Source: Chaetoderma sp. LZ-2023a
Lineage: Eukaryota > Mollusca > Caudofoveata > Chaetodermatida > Chaetodermatidae
DNA length: 64,000 nucleotides
Reading direction: 5' to 3'
Assembly (NCBI GenBank): GCA_034401795.1
Contig: CM067370.1
Span: 102,924,028-102,988,027 of the forward strand
A program made the position numbers and the translations under genes. The notes below the pieces were generated by a model. That model was given only the letters and a program-made list of their open reading frames with translations. It was not told where the DNA came from and did not search any database. Shown one piece after another: positions 26,588 to 39,164 of the stretch. How positions within the stretch are numbered: position 1 is the stretch's first letter; each line of letters opens with the position of its first letter.

Positions 26588-27983
26588 CGTGCGTGTGTGT
26601 GTGCAATTAGGACACCACTCCCTCCAGTGGACCAGCTGACCACAAACAAAACATGTGTTCGGTGGCGGCATGGACGTTATGTTGGTTGCTGATCGTGTTG
26701 TTGATTGTGTGGCGACTGTTGTACTGAGGGTGGTAACTAAGTTGGTGAGTGCTGAGATCTGTTTAGTAATCTCCTCTAACCTATCATGCATGTTTTGTCT
26801 ATTGTTGTTGTTGTGCTGGTTCCCGCATCCTGGGGCGTTGTTGTGGCCCCAGCGATGGGATTGGCCATGGCCCCTTCTTCTAAACGCGTGATTTTTGCTG
26901 GTGGGTTGATCTCGTTGTGCTTGCGGGTCTGATGCTGATGTAGGTGCCGATGCAGTGCTGTTGTCAGTGGAGGTGGCGACCCTTACATCGTTTACTTCGT
27001 TGATAGGGTGCAGTTGTCGGCGATTGTTCTTTTCACATTCTAAAAAGTTCTCATTATGAACAGTTGCTATAAGCTGTTGCAAACTACATTGCCCTGCTAG
27101 GAATAATTTTTCATTTAGAGCGGGTTCATCGCTCAACGCATCGATGAAGGTATCAAAATGTAAGTGTGTAACACCCTCGAGATTCGTACTGGGATATGCG
27201 CGGCTAACTAGTTGCCGGAGATGACTAGCCAACTCCGGTAATGTCTCTCCCGAGCGTCGACGCAAGTTCTTGAGTTGTAGCCGACTTGTTTCTCTGAGAG
27301 CCGTGTCGCCGAATCCTTCTGACAACGCGCTCTCCAACTCCATGTATGTTGATGTGTAGTCTGTGCCTAAGTCTGCTAGGATGCTTTCCTGGACAGCTTT
27401 GCGGCCAGATACTCTCCCATTTGCTGATTTTTCCACCGGTTTGTACGACTTATGATTTCGAATTGCACTTTATAATTGGCCCAATCATTCTCCCCACTAA
27501 ATTTGGGGATTGGGGGGGGGGGGAATGATCCGGCCATGCCCACGAGGTGACGTGATTGGCGCAAATCCAGGTGGTGGTGCTCGGGAGACTGAAGAAACGT
27601 GGATGCTGGTCTGCTTGTTGGTATTGGTGGTGGTGTTGGTGGTGTTTCCCGTAGATGTCCCTGAAGATTATGGTGATGATGATGCCGCATTCGTGAGGGA
27701 GGTTCACATCGATGGTGCTGTGCACAATATGTAGGTTCCGCGGAATACTGCCCTGATGCGGGTCCATAGACAGGTGTTGGTCTATAGACTGGTGGAGGCA
27801 TACTATGTATACGATGCAGACGTTCTGCTGGCCGTTGTAATGGATATTCCTCATACGGTGGCGGTGTAGGTGACTGACGGGGATGATGTGTGTGATGTGT
27901 AGGTCTTCTGGTGTACTGCTGAAACGGGTGACCGCATCCTCCGGCTCATAACACAGCTCCGTTGGATAATGTGGTGATGACAT
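26489..27983 (-). pseudogene. gag: Gypsy gag (capsid and nucleocapsid)
   Basis: Seen: FSGENDWANYKVQFEII near 27500-27450, then after a frame change ALSEGFGDTALRETSRLQLK and ETLPELASHLRQLVSRAYP, typical of the retrotransposon gag capsid domain. It is followed by a zinc knuckle [14 protein letters not shown] (C-x2-C-x4-H-x4-C) at about 26655-26604. The 315-codon frame 27436-26489 then runs into His-Thr repeats made by a (GT)n microsatellite starting immediately after the knuckle. The N-terminal part (27983-27500) is Pro/His-rich and of low complexity. Further down (25769-26110) a second knuckle-like block, CLFCASTKHPMMHYQ, has Tyr where the last Cys would be. Gag normally packages element RNA into virus-like particles; this copy cannot be intact. 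Confidence 0.85.
26499..26604. repeat. (GT)n/(GTGC)n microsatellite inside gag
   Basis: Perfect GT runs with a few GTGC interruptions. On minus it encodes alternating His-Thr in frame with the upstream zinc knuckle, so it either expanded from or inserted into the gag C-terminus. Confidence 0.97.
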
Positions 27984-28409
27984 ACATAGTGGCGGAGATG
28001 CGGGATAAGGTACATGATTGTCCGGCGACTGGTCACCCTGTGATGGCGAACATAATGGTCGTGAAGGATAGTATTGCCCCCATAGGGGTCTGTGTCATTG
28101 ACGTCCGCAATCTGGCGTAGATGGTGCTTGCCTATCGTGAATATCTGACAATGTAATATGTTGAGTTCCCACCTGTGAGGCATCGCAGAATGTCCCATAG
28201 CTGATCAGCGAAAACCTGTGTAGGGGTGGTGCTGATCATTCCGCACTGGGGAAATTATTAGCATAGTCAGTGAGCACATGAGCAGTTCGTCCGTCATATG
28301 ATGCTACTTCCATGTCGAGGGAGTGCTGACTGTCTGATGAAGGAGACTGAAACTCGCATGTGTTGAGAGTTGGTTTAAACGTGATTTATTTGTTCAGATG
28401 GAAGCACGA

Positions 28410-28426
28410 TAAGACTTAGAGTCTTA
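28410..28426. other. short perfect hairpin
   Basis: TAAGACT-TAG-AGTCTTA, 7-bp arms with a 3-nt loop, just upstream (minus sense) of the Gypsy gag. Could be part of a lost LTR or leader. Confidence 0.35.
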
Positions 28427-28574
28427 TGCCCGTGTCCCCCATACACATACAGATTATTCAAAACTTTTTTACAACAAAATGGTGGCAAATCATAATAGTT
28501 TAATTAATTGTAGTCTATTGGTGTGCATAAGTGTGTGGATGTTGAGTGTGAGGTGGGAGAGAGTAGGAAGAAAG

Positions 28575-28645
28575 ACCGAGATAGAGAGAGAGGGGGAAGG
28601 GGGGGGGGGGGGAGAGAGGGTGAGCGATAGAGAGAGCGAGGAATA
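28575..28645. repeat. GA/G-rich simple repeat
   Basis: Imperfect GAGAGAGAGGG units flank a run of 14-15 G around 28598-28612. It lies just past the 3' end (minus sense) of the LINE fragment. Confidence 0.85.
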
Positions 28646-28758
28646 AGATCAAATGGAAGAATAGCAGAGGTGAGCTCTAGGTGCTGCCTTCGCCCCGACC
28701 TGTACATGTTGGGCTGCTGTCCATTTACCCCTTAAACTATAAGTTCGCAAACAGGAAG

Positions 28759-30285
28759 CTACTGAAAGCGGTTGGTGTTAATTATGTATTGACATACCGT
28801 ATTACAGATCAGTTTGTTCATTTCCAAGTTGGCAGTGTAAGTCCCGTATAGAAGCTGCTTGACCGTAAGATTAGCAAGAGAAATATCGTTCAAGGCAAGC
28901 TGATTTTGGAAAACGACTCTTTGCTCGTTAAAAAGGGCACAATGTAAGAGGTAGTGGTTTGTAGATTCATCATTGTGCCCACAAGAACAACTGGCAGATT
29001 CCGACAGAAAGTTGTCAAATAGATGTCGGTTTAAAGAACTACAACCATTTCGGAGCCTGCATAGCATTATGTTGGCAAACCTCGGGCCTACGTAATACCA
29101 CTCAGGGGGTTGTCGTATGGATGACATAGCCTTGAGTTTGCTTTTAAATTCTAGAAGAGTGACAGAATCTCTCACCGGCACAGGAAGCATATTCCAGGCG
29201 CGGATCGTTGCTGGGAAAAAGGATCCATAGAAGAGCTCAGTACGGCAGCGGAATGGAGTGAAGAAATTTGGATGATGGATATTGTAAGGATTTCGTGCTT
29301 GGGATAGTGTGGGAAGATGATTGACCAGAACCTCACAGGTCATCCCGTTAATAATTTTAAATAGCATAGATAATCTATGAAATTCACGTCTGCTTGACAA
29401 GGTTTCGATGCCTGTTTCTAAGTACAGGTCTTCAGTGCTCGCACTACATGTCATTCCACATACCGTTCTGAGAGCATCTTTTTGGATATCCTCTAGCCGA
29501 ATTACAAGATATTGTGGAATATTATCCCACACAACATCTGCATATTCTAACGATGGTCTAATAAATGTTTTGTACATGATCTCGAGACATTTACGGTCTA
29601 GAATATATTTTAGACCTTTAAGTAAGGAGAGTTTGTGTTGAGCGTTTGCTATGAGATTACTCACATGGTTAAGCCAATTCCCTTTGTTATTAAAGGTAAT
29701 GCCGAGGTGCTTATGATCAGTTGATGGTAGAATTTCAGAATCTTTGAAGTTGATTGAAAAGGATGTGGGCTCGTTGCGCAGGAAAAAAATTAGAGATGTA
29801 GTTTTCGAGGCATTAAACTCGACGAGCCACATGTTTGCCCAATGCGTCATGGTCAGTAGATCGTAATCGAGTGTGGCAGTGTGTTCTTTTAGATCATCTG
29901 ACATTACATATAGGCACGTGTCATCAGCAAAGCGTCTAATATTGTGAATTATATTGCTGGGCATGTCATTAATAAAAACTAAGAATAACAAAGGACCAAG
30001 CACAGAGCCTTGTGGCACTCCAGAATGTAAACGAAGTAGGGTGGACTCATTGCCGTTTATAACTACTCGCTGGTATCGGTTTCCAAGATAATTTTCGAAC
30101 CATGTAAGTAGATTTCCACAGATACCAAAATTCCTAAGCTTCTGTAGGAGGCCGCGATGCCATACTCGATCAAAGGCTTTTGATATATCGAAGAATAGAA
30201 AGATTATTTCCTTTTGATCGTCAAGGGCTTGAGTAATATCCGTGTAGATATCAAGCAGTTGATTTACTGTAGAATGTGATGGAAG
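28759..30285 (-). pseudogene. LINE reverse transcriptase, 5'-truncated but long open
   Basis: Seen: reading minus from 30285, PSHSTVNQLLDIYTDI then IFLFFDISKAFDRVWHRGLL (first catalytic Asp), ENYLGNRYQRVVINGNEST, SGVPQGSVLGPLLFLVFIND, RRFADDTCLYV (catalytic FADD) and KHLGITFNNKGNWLNHVSNL. The tail ends with ASCSCGHNDESTNHYLLHC, a Cys-His cluster. The frame is open from the 5' break to the stop at 28759, about 500 codons without a frameshift, so this is the youngest-looking LINE here. Known: FADD and the SKAFD block are the RT active site. The missing endonuclease and ORF1 are typical of 5' truncation at insertion. The family is Jockey/CR1-like and the exact clade is not resolved. Confidence 0.93.
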
Positions 30286-30611
30286 AGTTGAGAGTTGGCG
30301 TGGGTTCGCTTCTTGTTCGAGCCCTGCATCCGGAGCTGCTTTTAGCTCACGGGGCTATGTGCTGGTCCGCCATGTTGCTTCGCTCCACCGCACCACATGT
30401 GCATGATGCGTGGGAGTGCTGGTTAGCTGCGGTTCTCGGGGTTGTGGATCCCATATCACGTCTCTCTCCGGAAGGTACAGAGACCGGCCTCTAGAGCTGG
30501 TGGAACATTCACGTTCCAATGGGGCCATGCGACCATTACTGCTGAGATTGAACCACACGGTGTCATCCCAAATGTTCGTGTCACCAGTATGTCGGTCCAT
30601 ACTAATTTAGA

Positions 30612-31360
30612 ATACGGACTAGATGGTTATAATTAAACAGTCACAAATTGATTAACTATACAAACAATATCACTCGTTTGACAGTATTGAGCAAATAATA
30701 CAAAACATATGGACTAGATGGTAATAATTAAACAGTCACAAATTGATTAACTATACAAACAATATCACTCGTTTGACAGTATTGAGCAAATAATACAAAA
30801 CATAGAGCATTTGGTGTCCTTTCTACGTGGTGTTGCCGAAGGTACCACACAGATCCTTGAATCCACAGAGGTATCCCTGCAAGGGAGCATCACCGCGAGT
30901 CACTTGGTAGTTTAATATAAACTAAATAAACCTCTAGCACACACAGAACACTGTCGTTGTGAGAGGGAAGTGCCTCGCACAGGCCCCCGTCACAGGAAAA
31001 TGCCTTCAACGCGGAAGCGAGGAAAGGAGTTGGAAAAAAGGGTCACTCTTATGTTCAAACAGAAAATGCAAACAAATTGATTAACTATGCAAACAATATC
31101 ACTCGTTTGACAGTATTGAGCAAATAATACAAAACATAGAGCATTCGGTGTCCTTTCTATGTGGTGTCGCCGAAGGTACCACACAGATCCTTGAATCTGC
31201 AGAGGCATCCCCGCAAGGGAGCATCGCCGCGAGTCACTTGGTAGTTTAATATAGACTAAATATGCCCCTAGCACACACAGAACACTGTCGTTGTGAGAGG
31301 AAAGTGCCTCACGTGGGCCTCCATCACAGGAAAATGCCTTCAACACCAAAGCGAAGGAAA
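30612..31360. repeat. nested tandem duplications at the left end of repeat B
   Basis: A ~97-bp unit (GGACTAGATGGT..ATACAAAACATA) is tandem at 30612-30708 and 30709-30806. A larger ~334-bp unit starting AATTGATTAACTAT repeats at 30741 and 31075, covering GGTGTCCTTTCTA, GAAGGTACCACACAGATCCT and GAACACTGTCGTTGTGAGAG. Confidence 0.9.
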
Positions 31361-33427
31361 AGAAACACAAAATGCTGAGTGCTGAACAATCCTAGTGACG
31401 CCATAATTAATGTGATGCACACTGGTTTACGTAAAGACCGGACAAATGATTTCCGAATAATTCACAGGTCAGTGTCTTATGTAGATCCAAAGTTACTGCA
31501 TTGGTGGTTGCCGCTTTTATTTATGCTGGCCTTCTGCTACATTCTAACCTACCATATAGTTGTTAGATACGAGTACAAGCTTTGGCCGCAAATGACAGTG
31601 ATTCCTACCTAACGTTAGACATATAGATCTAACAGGTGAAGATGCTCGGCTTCCCGTAGGTCGCCCTGCATAGCATCTACCTCCGAAAGATAGCGTGCGT
31701 ACATGTTACGGAACAATAGTTTCTGAATCAAATAACTATCTGTTCACCACGGCTCCGCAACCACATATAACATCACTAGGACAAGTTTACAGTTCACAAG
31801 AGCAATTTTAGAAAGCCCTATATAATTTATGGTGGGGAGTAAGAGACGGATATCCATCCAAAGTGTCCTTCCCGTGGGGGCGTGGTGGGTTCTAAGACCT
31901 CACCCAGACACTGCAACGAATTGGATGGAGATCCGCATCTTGTACGTCACCGTGTGATACGGAGTTAACCTTTTACCTGTCGTTGGGGTTAAGTTCCACG
32001 AATGCCCAGAGATGCACTGCAGGCTGGTATCACAACATAATTAATCAATATTCTTTTCACAGTGCTTCCTAGTTTCACAGGGAAAATCTAACTAACTAGT
32101 ATCCGAGGATACAGGGGACATGTATGTAAATCGGCACTTTAACTATCACTGCTCGGAAACCTCTGATAGTTGAGAGCAGCCACAGAAAATAAAGATAATA
32201 TGTACAGTATGAAACAGAAAGCATAAAAATGCGGTCTTAGGACCGGTATGGCACCTATTAGTCATCAGTGTCGAAATACGTAAATAATTAAATACACAAT
32301 AGTATAGTTACTTGAGTACCTATTGGTCATCGGTACAGTAAAAGTTCATAAGTCACTGAAATTGATACGCTAATATGAAATAGCGCGAGATGGCACGAGC
32401 TTGACTGCGGGGAGGATTTCCGCAAGCAGGTTTCCGCAGGCAGGTTTCTGCAGGCAGACTGTTGATGTGGCTCACTCTCAAGACGGTGAGGAAGAACAGG
32501 TAACAAGATGTCCACTGGATAGTCAAAGTAACTGATGCATAATTTAAACAGTATGTTGTGAAGTTTCTGTCCGGCGACGGTGGTTTGAAAGTTGAGAGTA
32601 GCCCATTAACTATTATGAATAATTATTATGCACGTACAATAAACTGAGTACACGGTGCGGGATACGTCACATAGCTCTTGCAGCGCACTGAGCAAAGTCC
32701 CACCAGACTGTGGTCTAAAAGTTAATCATCACACGCGACGTGCAGCGCGGCAGTTTGAATCCACTTTTCGGCGTGGTCGGAAGATCCGGGAAGTTATCCA
32801 CCAAGAATCACCATCAGCTCTACATCTCGTAGAATCACATCGGGCGCAAGGCCCTTTCTGCAGAGAAGCTCCCTTAGGAAAGTCCGGATGCGGGAGTTAT
32901 AACTTTAGTTTATTTTTGCTCCTGTATGATCAGCGTGCAGCCAGAAGTGGTGACGGCTATCACGTGGACAGCACATTCCCCATTCAGTTAATGCATGCAC
33001 GCGATTACGACGTCAAAAGAAATATTTTGAAAATAATTTAACGGGAGTTTAAACGATACCTCGGCCATTTCTGGTCCGATTTTAAAATGGTAAAAAGTAC
33101 TGTGATCCTCGTTTCATTCCGGACCTGATATGTACCAAGAACGACGAGAACGGTGCGATTTGCATAAATCACGCGTACCAACTCGATACACTAAAAGCCC
33201 ACACTCTCTCCCAAACCTGACACATGTTGCCAGGGAAGCTTTGACGCGCGCGCATGCGCTCCACGCGTTCCCACGGGCTTTTTAATGAAAACCTCTCATA
33301 GGGCCCATACACGCATACTATCCTACTCAGGGGGAGGGGGGCGTGCTTGAAGCGAATCCGGCACGGCCGTCCCGTACCCAGCTTAGCTGAGACGGTCCGT
33401 ATCTGTCCGGTCGATCCGTGCTACAAT
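30808..33427. repeat. long interspersed repeat, copy B
   Basis: Same block order and orientation as copy A (11180-14965), visibly diverged, with its own internal tandem duplication. Both copies stop at GATCCGTGCTACAA. After that point copy B is followed by a LINE RT fragment and copy A by the unknown pseudogene, so the shared end is a true element boundary. Confidence 0.75.
31414..31612 (+). CDS. 66-aa putative membrane micro-ORF inside repeat B
   Basis: Seen: ATG at 31414 (MHTGLRKDRTNDF), a hydrophobic helix (WWLPLLFMLAFCYILTYHIV) and a stop at 31612. The start aligns with the 40-codon membrane frame of copy A (MTAGLR). The longer in-frame ATG at 31379 is not shared. Function unknown; could be chance. 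Confidence 0.25.
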
Positions 33428-33429
33428 AT

Positions 33430-34235
33430 ACGCCTATCAAGCTTTGATGGAAGATGTATCGCTATTTTATTTATGTCAATATCGTGCATCTGTCAACAAA
33501 CCAGAAAAAAATTGTTGGCCGAATGCCTATCATAGCTACGTTTCTCACATGGTTAGCGAAGAGGAAGACACAAAGACACTTTGGCGCTACATCAAAAGCA
33601 AGAGAACAGACTCACATGGTGTCTCCCAACTGACCAACGCTGGCTTAGCCTATGCCGACAGTAAGGCCAAGAGTATGCCTTAATGATCAAGCCTGCTCAT
33701 TGTCGACAAAAGAATACCTTACCAACATTCCTTCACTCGTGGGGAGTCCATTCCCAGACATGACAGATATCCATGTATCAGTTCCAGGAGTCACCGAGTT
33801 GTTGGAAACCATTAATCCAAGGAAAGCCAGTGAACCCGACAACATCTGAAGTTGATTGCTACAGATTCTTGCTGAAGAATTGTCACCAGCCCTCACGCTC
33901 CTCTAACACCGCATGATTGAAGATTGGAGAAATCCCAGACATATGGAAACATGCCTACCTACAACAAGTCTTCAAAAAGGATATCGCAGCAAAGCTGTTA
34001 ATTACCGCCCAATCTCATTAGCGTCCATCTGCTGCAAACTATTAAAGCACATTGTTAGAAGCGGAATTAGTGATCACCTCAACAAACAGAATATAATTAT
34101 TGATGCCCAGCATGATTTCTGAAAACCGATCGTGCGAAACAGTTGATACTGACAATTTTATTTACGACCTTACTTCAACAATTGAATCTGACATCATTCT
34201 GCTGACTTTTGTATGTTCAAAGCGTTTTAACCCTT
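33430..34235 (+). pseudogene. LINE reverse transcriptase, N-terminal (fingers) fragment
   Basis: Seen: the + frames give YHSYVSHMVSEEEDTKTLWR and YIKSKRTDSHGVSQLTNAGL, then a frameshift, GSPFPDMTDIHVSVPGVTEL and LETINPRKASEPDNI, then a stop, and RSKAVNYRPISLASICCKLL with HIVRSGISDHLNKQNIIIDA. Known: the NPxKASGPDxI and NYRPISL blocks are the first conserved blocks of LINE RT. The fragment breaks off near the first catalytic block (CMFKAFN at about 34225, usual LDFSKAFD), so the catalytic palm is absent. At least four lesions. It directly follows the end of repeat B. Confidence 0.85.
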
Positions 34236-36097
34236 TAATGGACAAATTTGGTCAATAAAATTATAATTATCTCATGGAAAATGTCAAATTGCAGACTAAC
34301 GAAGGTTATTTTTAAAGATTTACAACTGGAATGTCTAGTTTCGTTATTTAGCCAATCATTTCCATGGTAATTAAAAAGAAATAGTCTCGTTTAGGTCTGC
34401 AAATTAATAGTTCCCAAGACCAATAGAGAGACTGACTTAGTAGCAATATTTATAAGTAAGAAAATATTAATCAGTATTGGTTTAACCGAAAATTTTATTA
34501 AACTCGGTTTTTCGGTTTGAGTATGATTACGCCGGTTTGCAAACCGTCACCATATTGAACCGGTTTACGACGTGAGATCGGTATATCGCGCAGATCTAAC
34601 TGGAGTTATCATTTATCATACCAACTTATATTTTGACCAATTTTCCAATAATCTCGAACCCTGAAACCCGTTTGAACATACCACTTTGCGCTGTTTGTTT
34701 TCGCCTCTGTGACCATAGATATCATATATACTGATCGTGACCCTCTCAAAAGCAGCATTTCAGAGTTCAGTATTTTGTCCCAGGATGCATAGTCTCCAAA
34801 ATAATATGTTTTTGTTACTAAACCTATCACGCGGTCGAATAAAGTGTCAGATTAACATAGCCAATACAATTTTATTTCTGATAAAAATAGGTAAATTTGC
34901 GTCTGTTAAATTTCTCTTCAAATTACCGAAAGATAATTTAGTCATCTTTAAGGCTATAATGCAGCTGATCGTCTGCGTCATCCAGACAATGAATACCAAT
35001 CGCAATTGTAATTTACTGAACTAGCGTTACCGGTGGTTGCGACAACTCGCCCCATAGTGAGGGTATGCGCTAATGCGCATGAACCATTTAGCCAAAATAT
35101 CCTAAATCTATGATGTCGACATACTTAAAAGAAATGTCGACGGCAGAAGTGGGTAATTGTAAGCTTTTTCGGCGAGATACCACTTATACTGTTGCTCTTA
35201 AATGTTGACATCTCACATGGGCAGTCGACATGAATAGATGAATAAGTCGACGACAGGGGTGGGAAGTGGCGAGTTATACTACTTATTATGTCGACATAAA
35301 GTGTTGCGCTATGTCGACATAATTAACTTGATATGACGACATAAGCACCCACATTATGTCTATATTTGGCATATTATGTCGACATCAGTAATTCGGTAAC
35401 AGGGGTGGTGGGGTGGGGGAGAGGTGGCAGAAACATACCGCCATACTAACTGTAACTGAAGGTGCCAGGTAATAAAACAAGTCTTAACGCGTTCCCACTG
35501 AAACAAAAATAAATTCTGGTTAGACCCCGTAGATGAGAGTACGGACGTCGTCGAGATCTATTGTTTGGGTTTTTTTGATATCCTGGTCTTCAAATGGACA
35601 TTTATCAAAGAGACTGCAGAGATGGTGTGTGTCCCATTTGAGTGTTAATGCTTCTAAGAGCATGTAATTTTTTTTAATGATTATTTTAAAGGTGCATATT
35701 TATACCAGAATGACTGAAATTAAAATTCTTAAAATTGTATACTTTTAGAGGCTTAAATAATTGTGACTAGATGTGATGAAACGAAATAAATTTTGACATG
35801 TGGCCATTTAAATTTGAATTATGGACTTGTGTCCCTAATTCAATTTCACAACTTAAAAATTATATTAGTTAAAGGGAAGCTAATCGCATCTCAAATGTTA
35901 TACTGCACCGATAGATTATTGTTTATAGATTCCATATCATTCATATTCTGTCACGTTCCCGTCACTGTATCACGATTATCTGCTTTGTAATATCGCGTAA
36001 ATGTTGAACAGTGATCACCACCATTTTGTCTCATCAAGCGATAGTGTGTGATGTCAAATAAGTGCCAATGCCTTGCATTCTTTATTGTACAATATCT
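34236..36097. other. no gene seen; GTCGAC cluster
   Basis: A/T-rich. It contains fragments of the second hairpin family (34270-34410 and 35580-35670) and a cluster of seven GTCGAC hexamers at 35115-35383. A 73-codon minus frame at 34609-34830 is not recognised. Confidence 0.4.
35115..35383. repeat. cluster of ATGTCGACAT palindromes
   Basis: GTCGAC at 35115, 35136, 35224, 35246, 35290, 35313 and 35378, mostly inside ATGTCGACAT, with decayed versions (ATGTTGACAT, ATGACGACAT) between. The spacing is irregular. Confidence 0.8.
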
Positions 36098-36099
36098 AT

Positions 36100-36152
36100 C
36101 TCGTTGAATATTTTGAAACTAATTTGACTGAAAGTTGTTGCTGCCAACAGCG
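36100..36152. mobile_element. half MITE (left arm)
   Basis: CGTTGAATATTTTGAAACTA followed by ATTTGACTGAAAGTTGTTGCTGCC. The right arm is absent. Confidence 0.7.
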
Positions 36153-36621
36153 TAGCTGTATGATTGTTTTTATAACCCATTGCCAAAGTAAAGCTGGCGC
36201 CTGAGCGTATATACCGAGGCAGACATACTAGGCTTTTTCTGATTGGTTGAAAAGTAAATAATGACAGCCAGCGTAGGATGTAGAAATGTATCAACATTTA
36301 GCTACTAAAGACTGTATATCTTTCTTTAGTGGCATGATAAAAAGCTTAAAACTACCTGCATAGTTTGTGAACGTCATATTAGATCACCTGAATAGCTATC
36401 AAGAGAGGAGGTTAGTTATCCTTTAATCTGTAATGAAATCATATTCTGCTAAAATGTATTCCGTTTCATTACATCCAGGCACACAACTTAAGCCTTTAAA
36501 AATATACAATCTTAACAATTTTATTTTAACGCGTGAATACGCACCTTTAAGAAAGAATAGCCGACCCCCTGCTCCATTACACATCAAACTCTCAATCTTT
36601 CATTTGTGTATAAAGTTGACT

Positions 36622-36644
36622 TAATAATAATAATAATAATAATA

Positions 36645-36720
<76 letters not shown>
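36622..36720. repeat. (TAA)n then (AAAT)n microsatellite
   Basis: A trinucleotide run of about 60 bp passes into a tetranucleotide run of about 37 bp. Confidence 0.97.
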
Positions 36721-37002
36721 CTTACGTGTTCGTTCACTGCCAATAAGCCTAATGCCGTCACAGCTATGTGCTTTGGTTAAATACGAGATGTTCTTGTTTT
36801 CAGACGAAGATATCCCAGGCCATATGCGGACGAGCATTCCGCTTTGACAACTTTATATACAGTAGTAGATCTACGTACAGTTCACAGAATAATCAACCGC
36901 TTATATTTGTATTGTAGATCATCCCTTTATATTTGTTGAGGGTTTTTCTCGTTTAATCAGGAAACCCTGAAATTGCAAATTCTTTATGATGTGTGGAATA
37001 TT

Positions 37003-37095
37003 CTGTTGACTATTTTGAAATTAATTTGACTGGGAGCTGTTGCTGCCATATGCAGCAACAGCTCCCAGTCAAATTAGTTTCAAAATAGTCAGCAG
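37003..37095. mobile_element. best preserved palindromic MITE
   Basis: 44-bp arms, CTGTTGACTATTTTGAAATT..AGCTGTTGCTGC and its reverse complement, differ at only two positions (T/C at the fourth base, and AAAT/AAAC). The loop is CATAT-like, about 4-6 nt. It has the least diverged arms of the family in this window, so it is probably the youngest insertion. Confidence 0.9.
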
Positions 37096-39164
37096 TCTTA
37101 CTATAAAGGTATCTTAAAATTGAGACACTGAAATCACAAGGGTTAAATGGCTAAAAGGAAACTATGGAACTCTTTTGTCAGGCACGAGATCAAAAGATTA
37201 TCCTACATAATGTCAGCCTCCACTAGACGTCGTGACGAGGCCGACTCTTATACCGCGCTGTGGCGCTCGCAGTTGCGCCTTGGATATAACAAAAGACTAC
37301 GCCTGATTATTAATCTATTATTATCATCACCTTATTGATAGGCATATCGTCCAAATTGAACTTGAATCTCTCACGATGCAAGAAAACACCGTCTAGAACC
37401 ACAATGATGGATATTTGTGAACTCGTGTCCAGATAAAATCGAGATAATATTGGTTAATCAGATTCCAAAAAGGCACGACAATGGTGTCTGAAAGCCAGTC
37501 ATCATGCACATGACCGTATGTATCTACGGGGTGAGAAATCAAAACGGATTCTCTGAGAACACACGCATTCTATGAAAGACGACTCACCAACATGTAGGAT
37601 CATTCATACATGTATAGGATGCGACCAAATCTGTCGATTTATCAAAAAATGTCGATGTTTGATTGTTTACCATATACGTTTCGACAAGTCGAATCATGCA
37701 GTAAAAGTCGTAAATTTTAATGATTGGATTATTTGGCTAAAAGTATGATACACCATCAGACACCATCAGATTTGTCGCATCATATATGTACGTATCAACA
37801 TGCATGTTGCATCGTCTATCCCTGGCTTACGAGAGCGCACACGATGTCTGAGAAACTGGGCACCGGTTATTGAACCATTACAGTATCTATAATAGCATAG
37901 GCATACTTATATGTATCTGGGTGTGACTGAGCACCTGGAACCAGGGCCCATGATGGGGGAGGGGTGTAGGGGAGAGCGAGGGAGGGAGAGGGGAGGGCGT
38001 TGGAGGAGGGAGGGAGGGGTGAAGGAAGGGAGCGAATAGCCTCAGACAACTTATTTTCTAAATATTTCGCAGCATATTTCAGAATCTTAACATAGCAAAC
38101 AATTGTAGAAAACTGTGCTAAAAGACGTAATTAATTAATTTTCTATTTCAAGGTAATCATACATGTACACTTTCATATATTTTGGAATTAAAAAAAATAA
38201 TATCCATCGATCCCGCCCACACTTTGTCCGTGTTGGCATCCATCGATCCCATCTTTTTTTCTACTACACATCCAATCAAATATTTTCAAATATTTTCTCA
38301 AATCAATCTCAGGACACACCCTCAGGCCCCCACCCACCCCAGCCACCAACCACCCAAACACGGGAGGAGGATGAGCTAGTGGAACAGTAGCTGTAGTAGG
38401 ATTTATATTGACCATATGATATGTCCCTTCTCACCTGTAGGCATATGCACTCACCAAGCTGCTTGGCACGTCAGCACCGTAGTAGACTGACTAGACCAGC
38501 GAAATTCTTTGGGGAAAAAAAATCAAACTTCGGTAAAAAATATAGTAGTGCCTTATTTAACAGCCAACTGATGGTCCATATTTACCTCTGAAAATGCATA
38601 ACAGGCCAGCTAAGAGAAAAGCTAATAACAACATTTTCCTGGGAGAACTTTCCAGAAACACCGTCGGTTGGCATGGGATGGGGAGGGGCCCATAATTCGG
38701 CTCATGGACCATGATTGGCACATGTCGCTTAGTAATAAAAGTTACTTTATTTTGGCACATGCCGTCTTGTAATAAAAGTTACTTTTTATTTACGTGCTTA
38801 TGAGTGGATTTAAACGATGAAAACAACGCGTTCTCTAAAGCCATGCTAGCTTAGAAAATGTACCACTTTTTAATGCTCTTCTATCATTAATGCGAATGTG
38901 CGATTACCCTGGATGAAAGCTATGGCATGATATTTGTGCAATTTCTTTCATTGCAAATAACTTCTTAATTAATTTCTTGTTAAATGGGCATGAGAAAATC
39001 ATATAACACGGGGGTGTGGTGGGGTGTGGTGGTGGTGGTGGGTGGGGTGGGCGTCCGATGAGGTCATCTGCCGAGGAAACTTGGAGCTATGAGAACAGGA
39101 CAACTGTATGAACCTGGCGAGTACGGATGCTGCAGAAAAGGTGGTAACCCATCCCACCCCAATG

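Larger units (their letters stand above)
21410..27983 (-). mobile_element. Ty3/Gypsy retrotransposon, internal region nearly complete, frameshifted
   Basis: Reading minus, the order is gag (27983-26489), protease (25726-25106), RT (24921-24053), RT end plus RNase H (24330-23318), integrase (23330-22451) and a GPY/F C-terminal tail (22438-21410). Integrase downstream of RNase H defines Ty3/Gypsy rather than Ty1/Copia order. No envelope-like frame was seen. Several frameshifts separate the domains, so the copy is inactive. I could not find a direct-repeat LTR pair on either side, so the LTRs are lost, too diverged, or interrupted by later insertions such as the LINE at 28759. Confidence 0.9.

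Noticed and set aside
30300..30350. tRNA-like B-box (GTTCGAGCCC)
   Set aside because: No matching A-box, acceptor stem or anticodon arm could be drawn.
34609..34830. 73-codon minus frame
   Set aside because: Reads protein-like in places but has no match to a family I know and no neighbours to support it.
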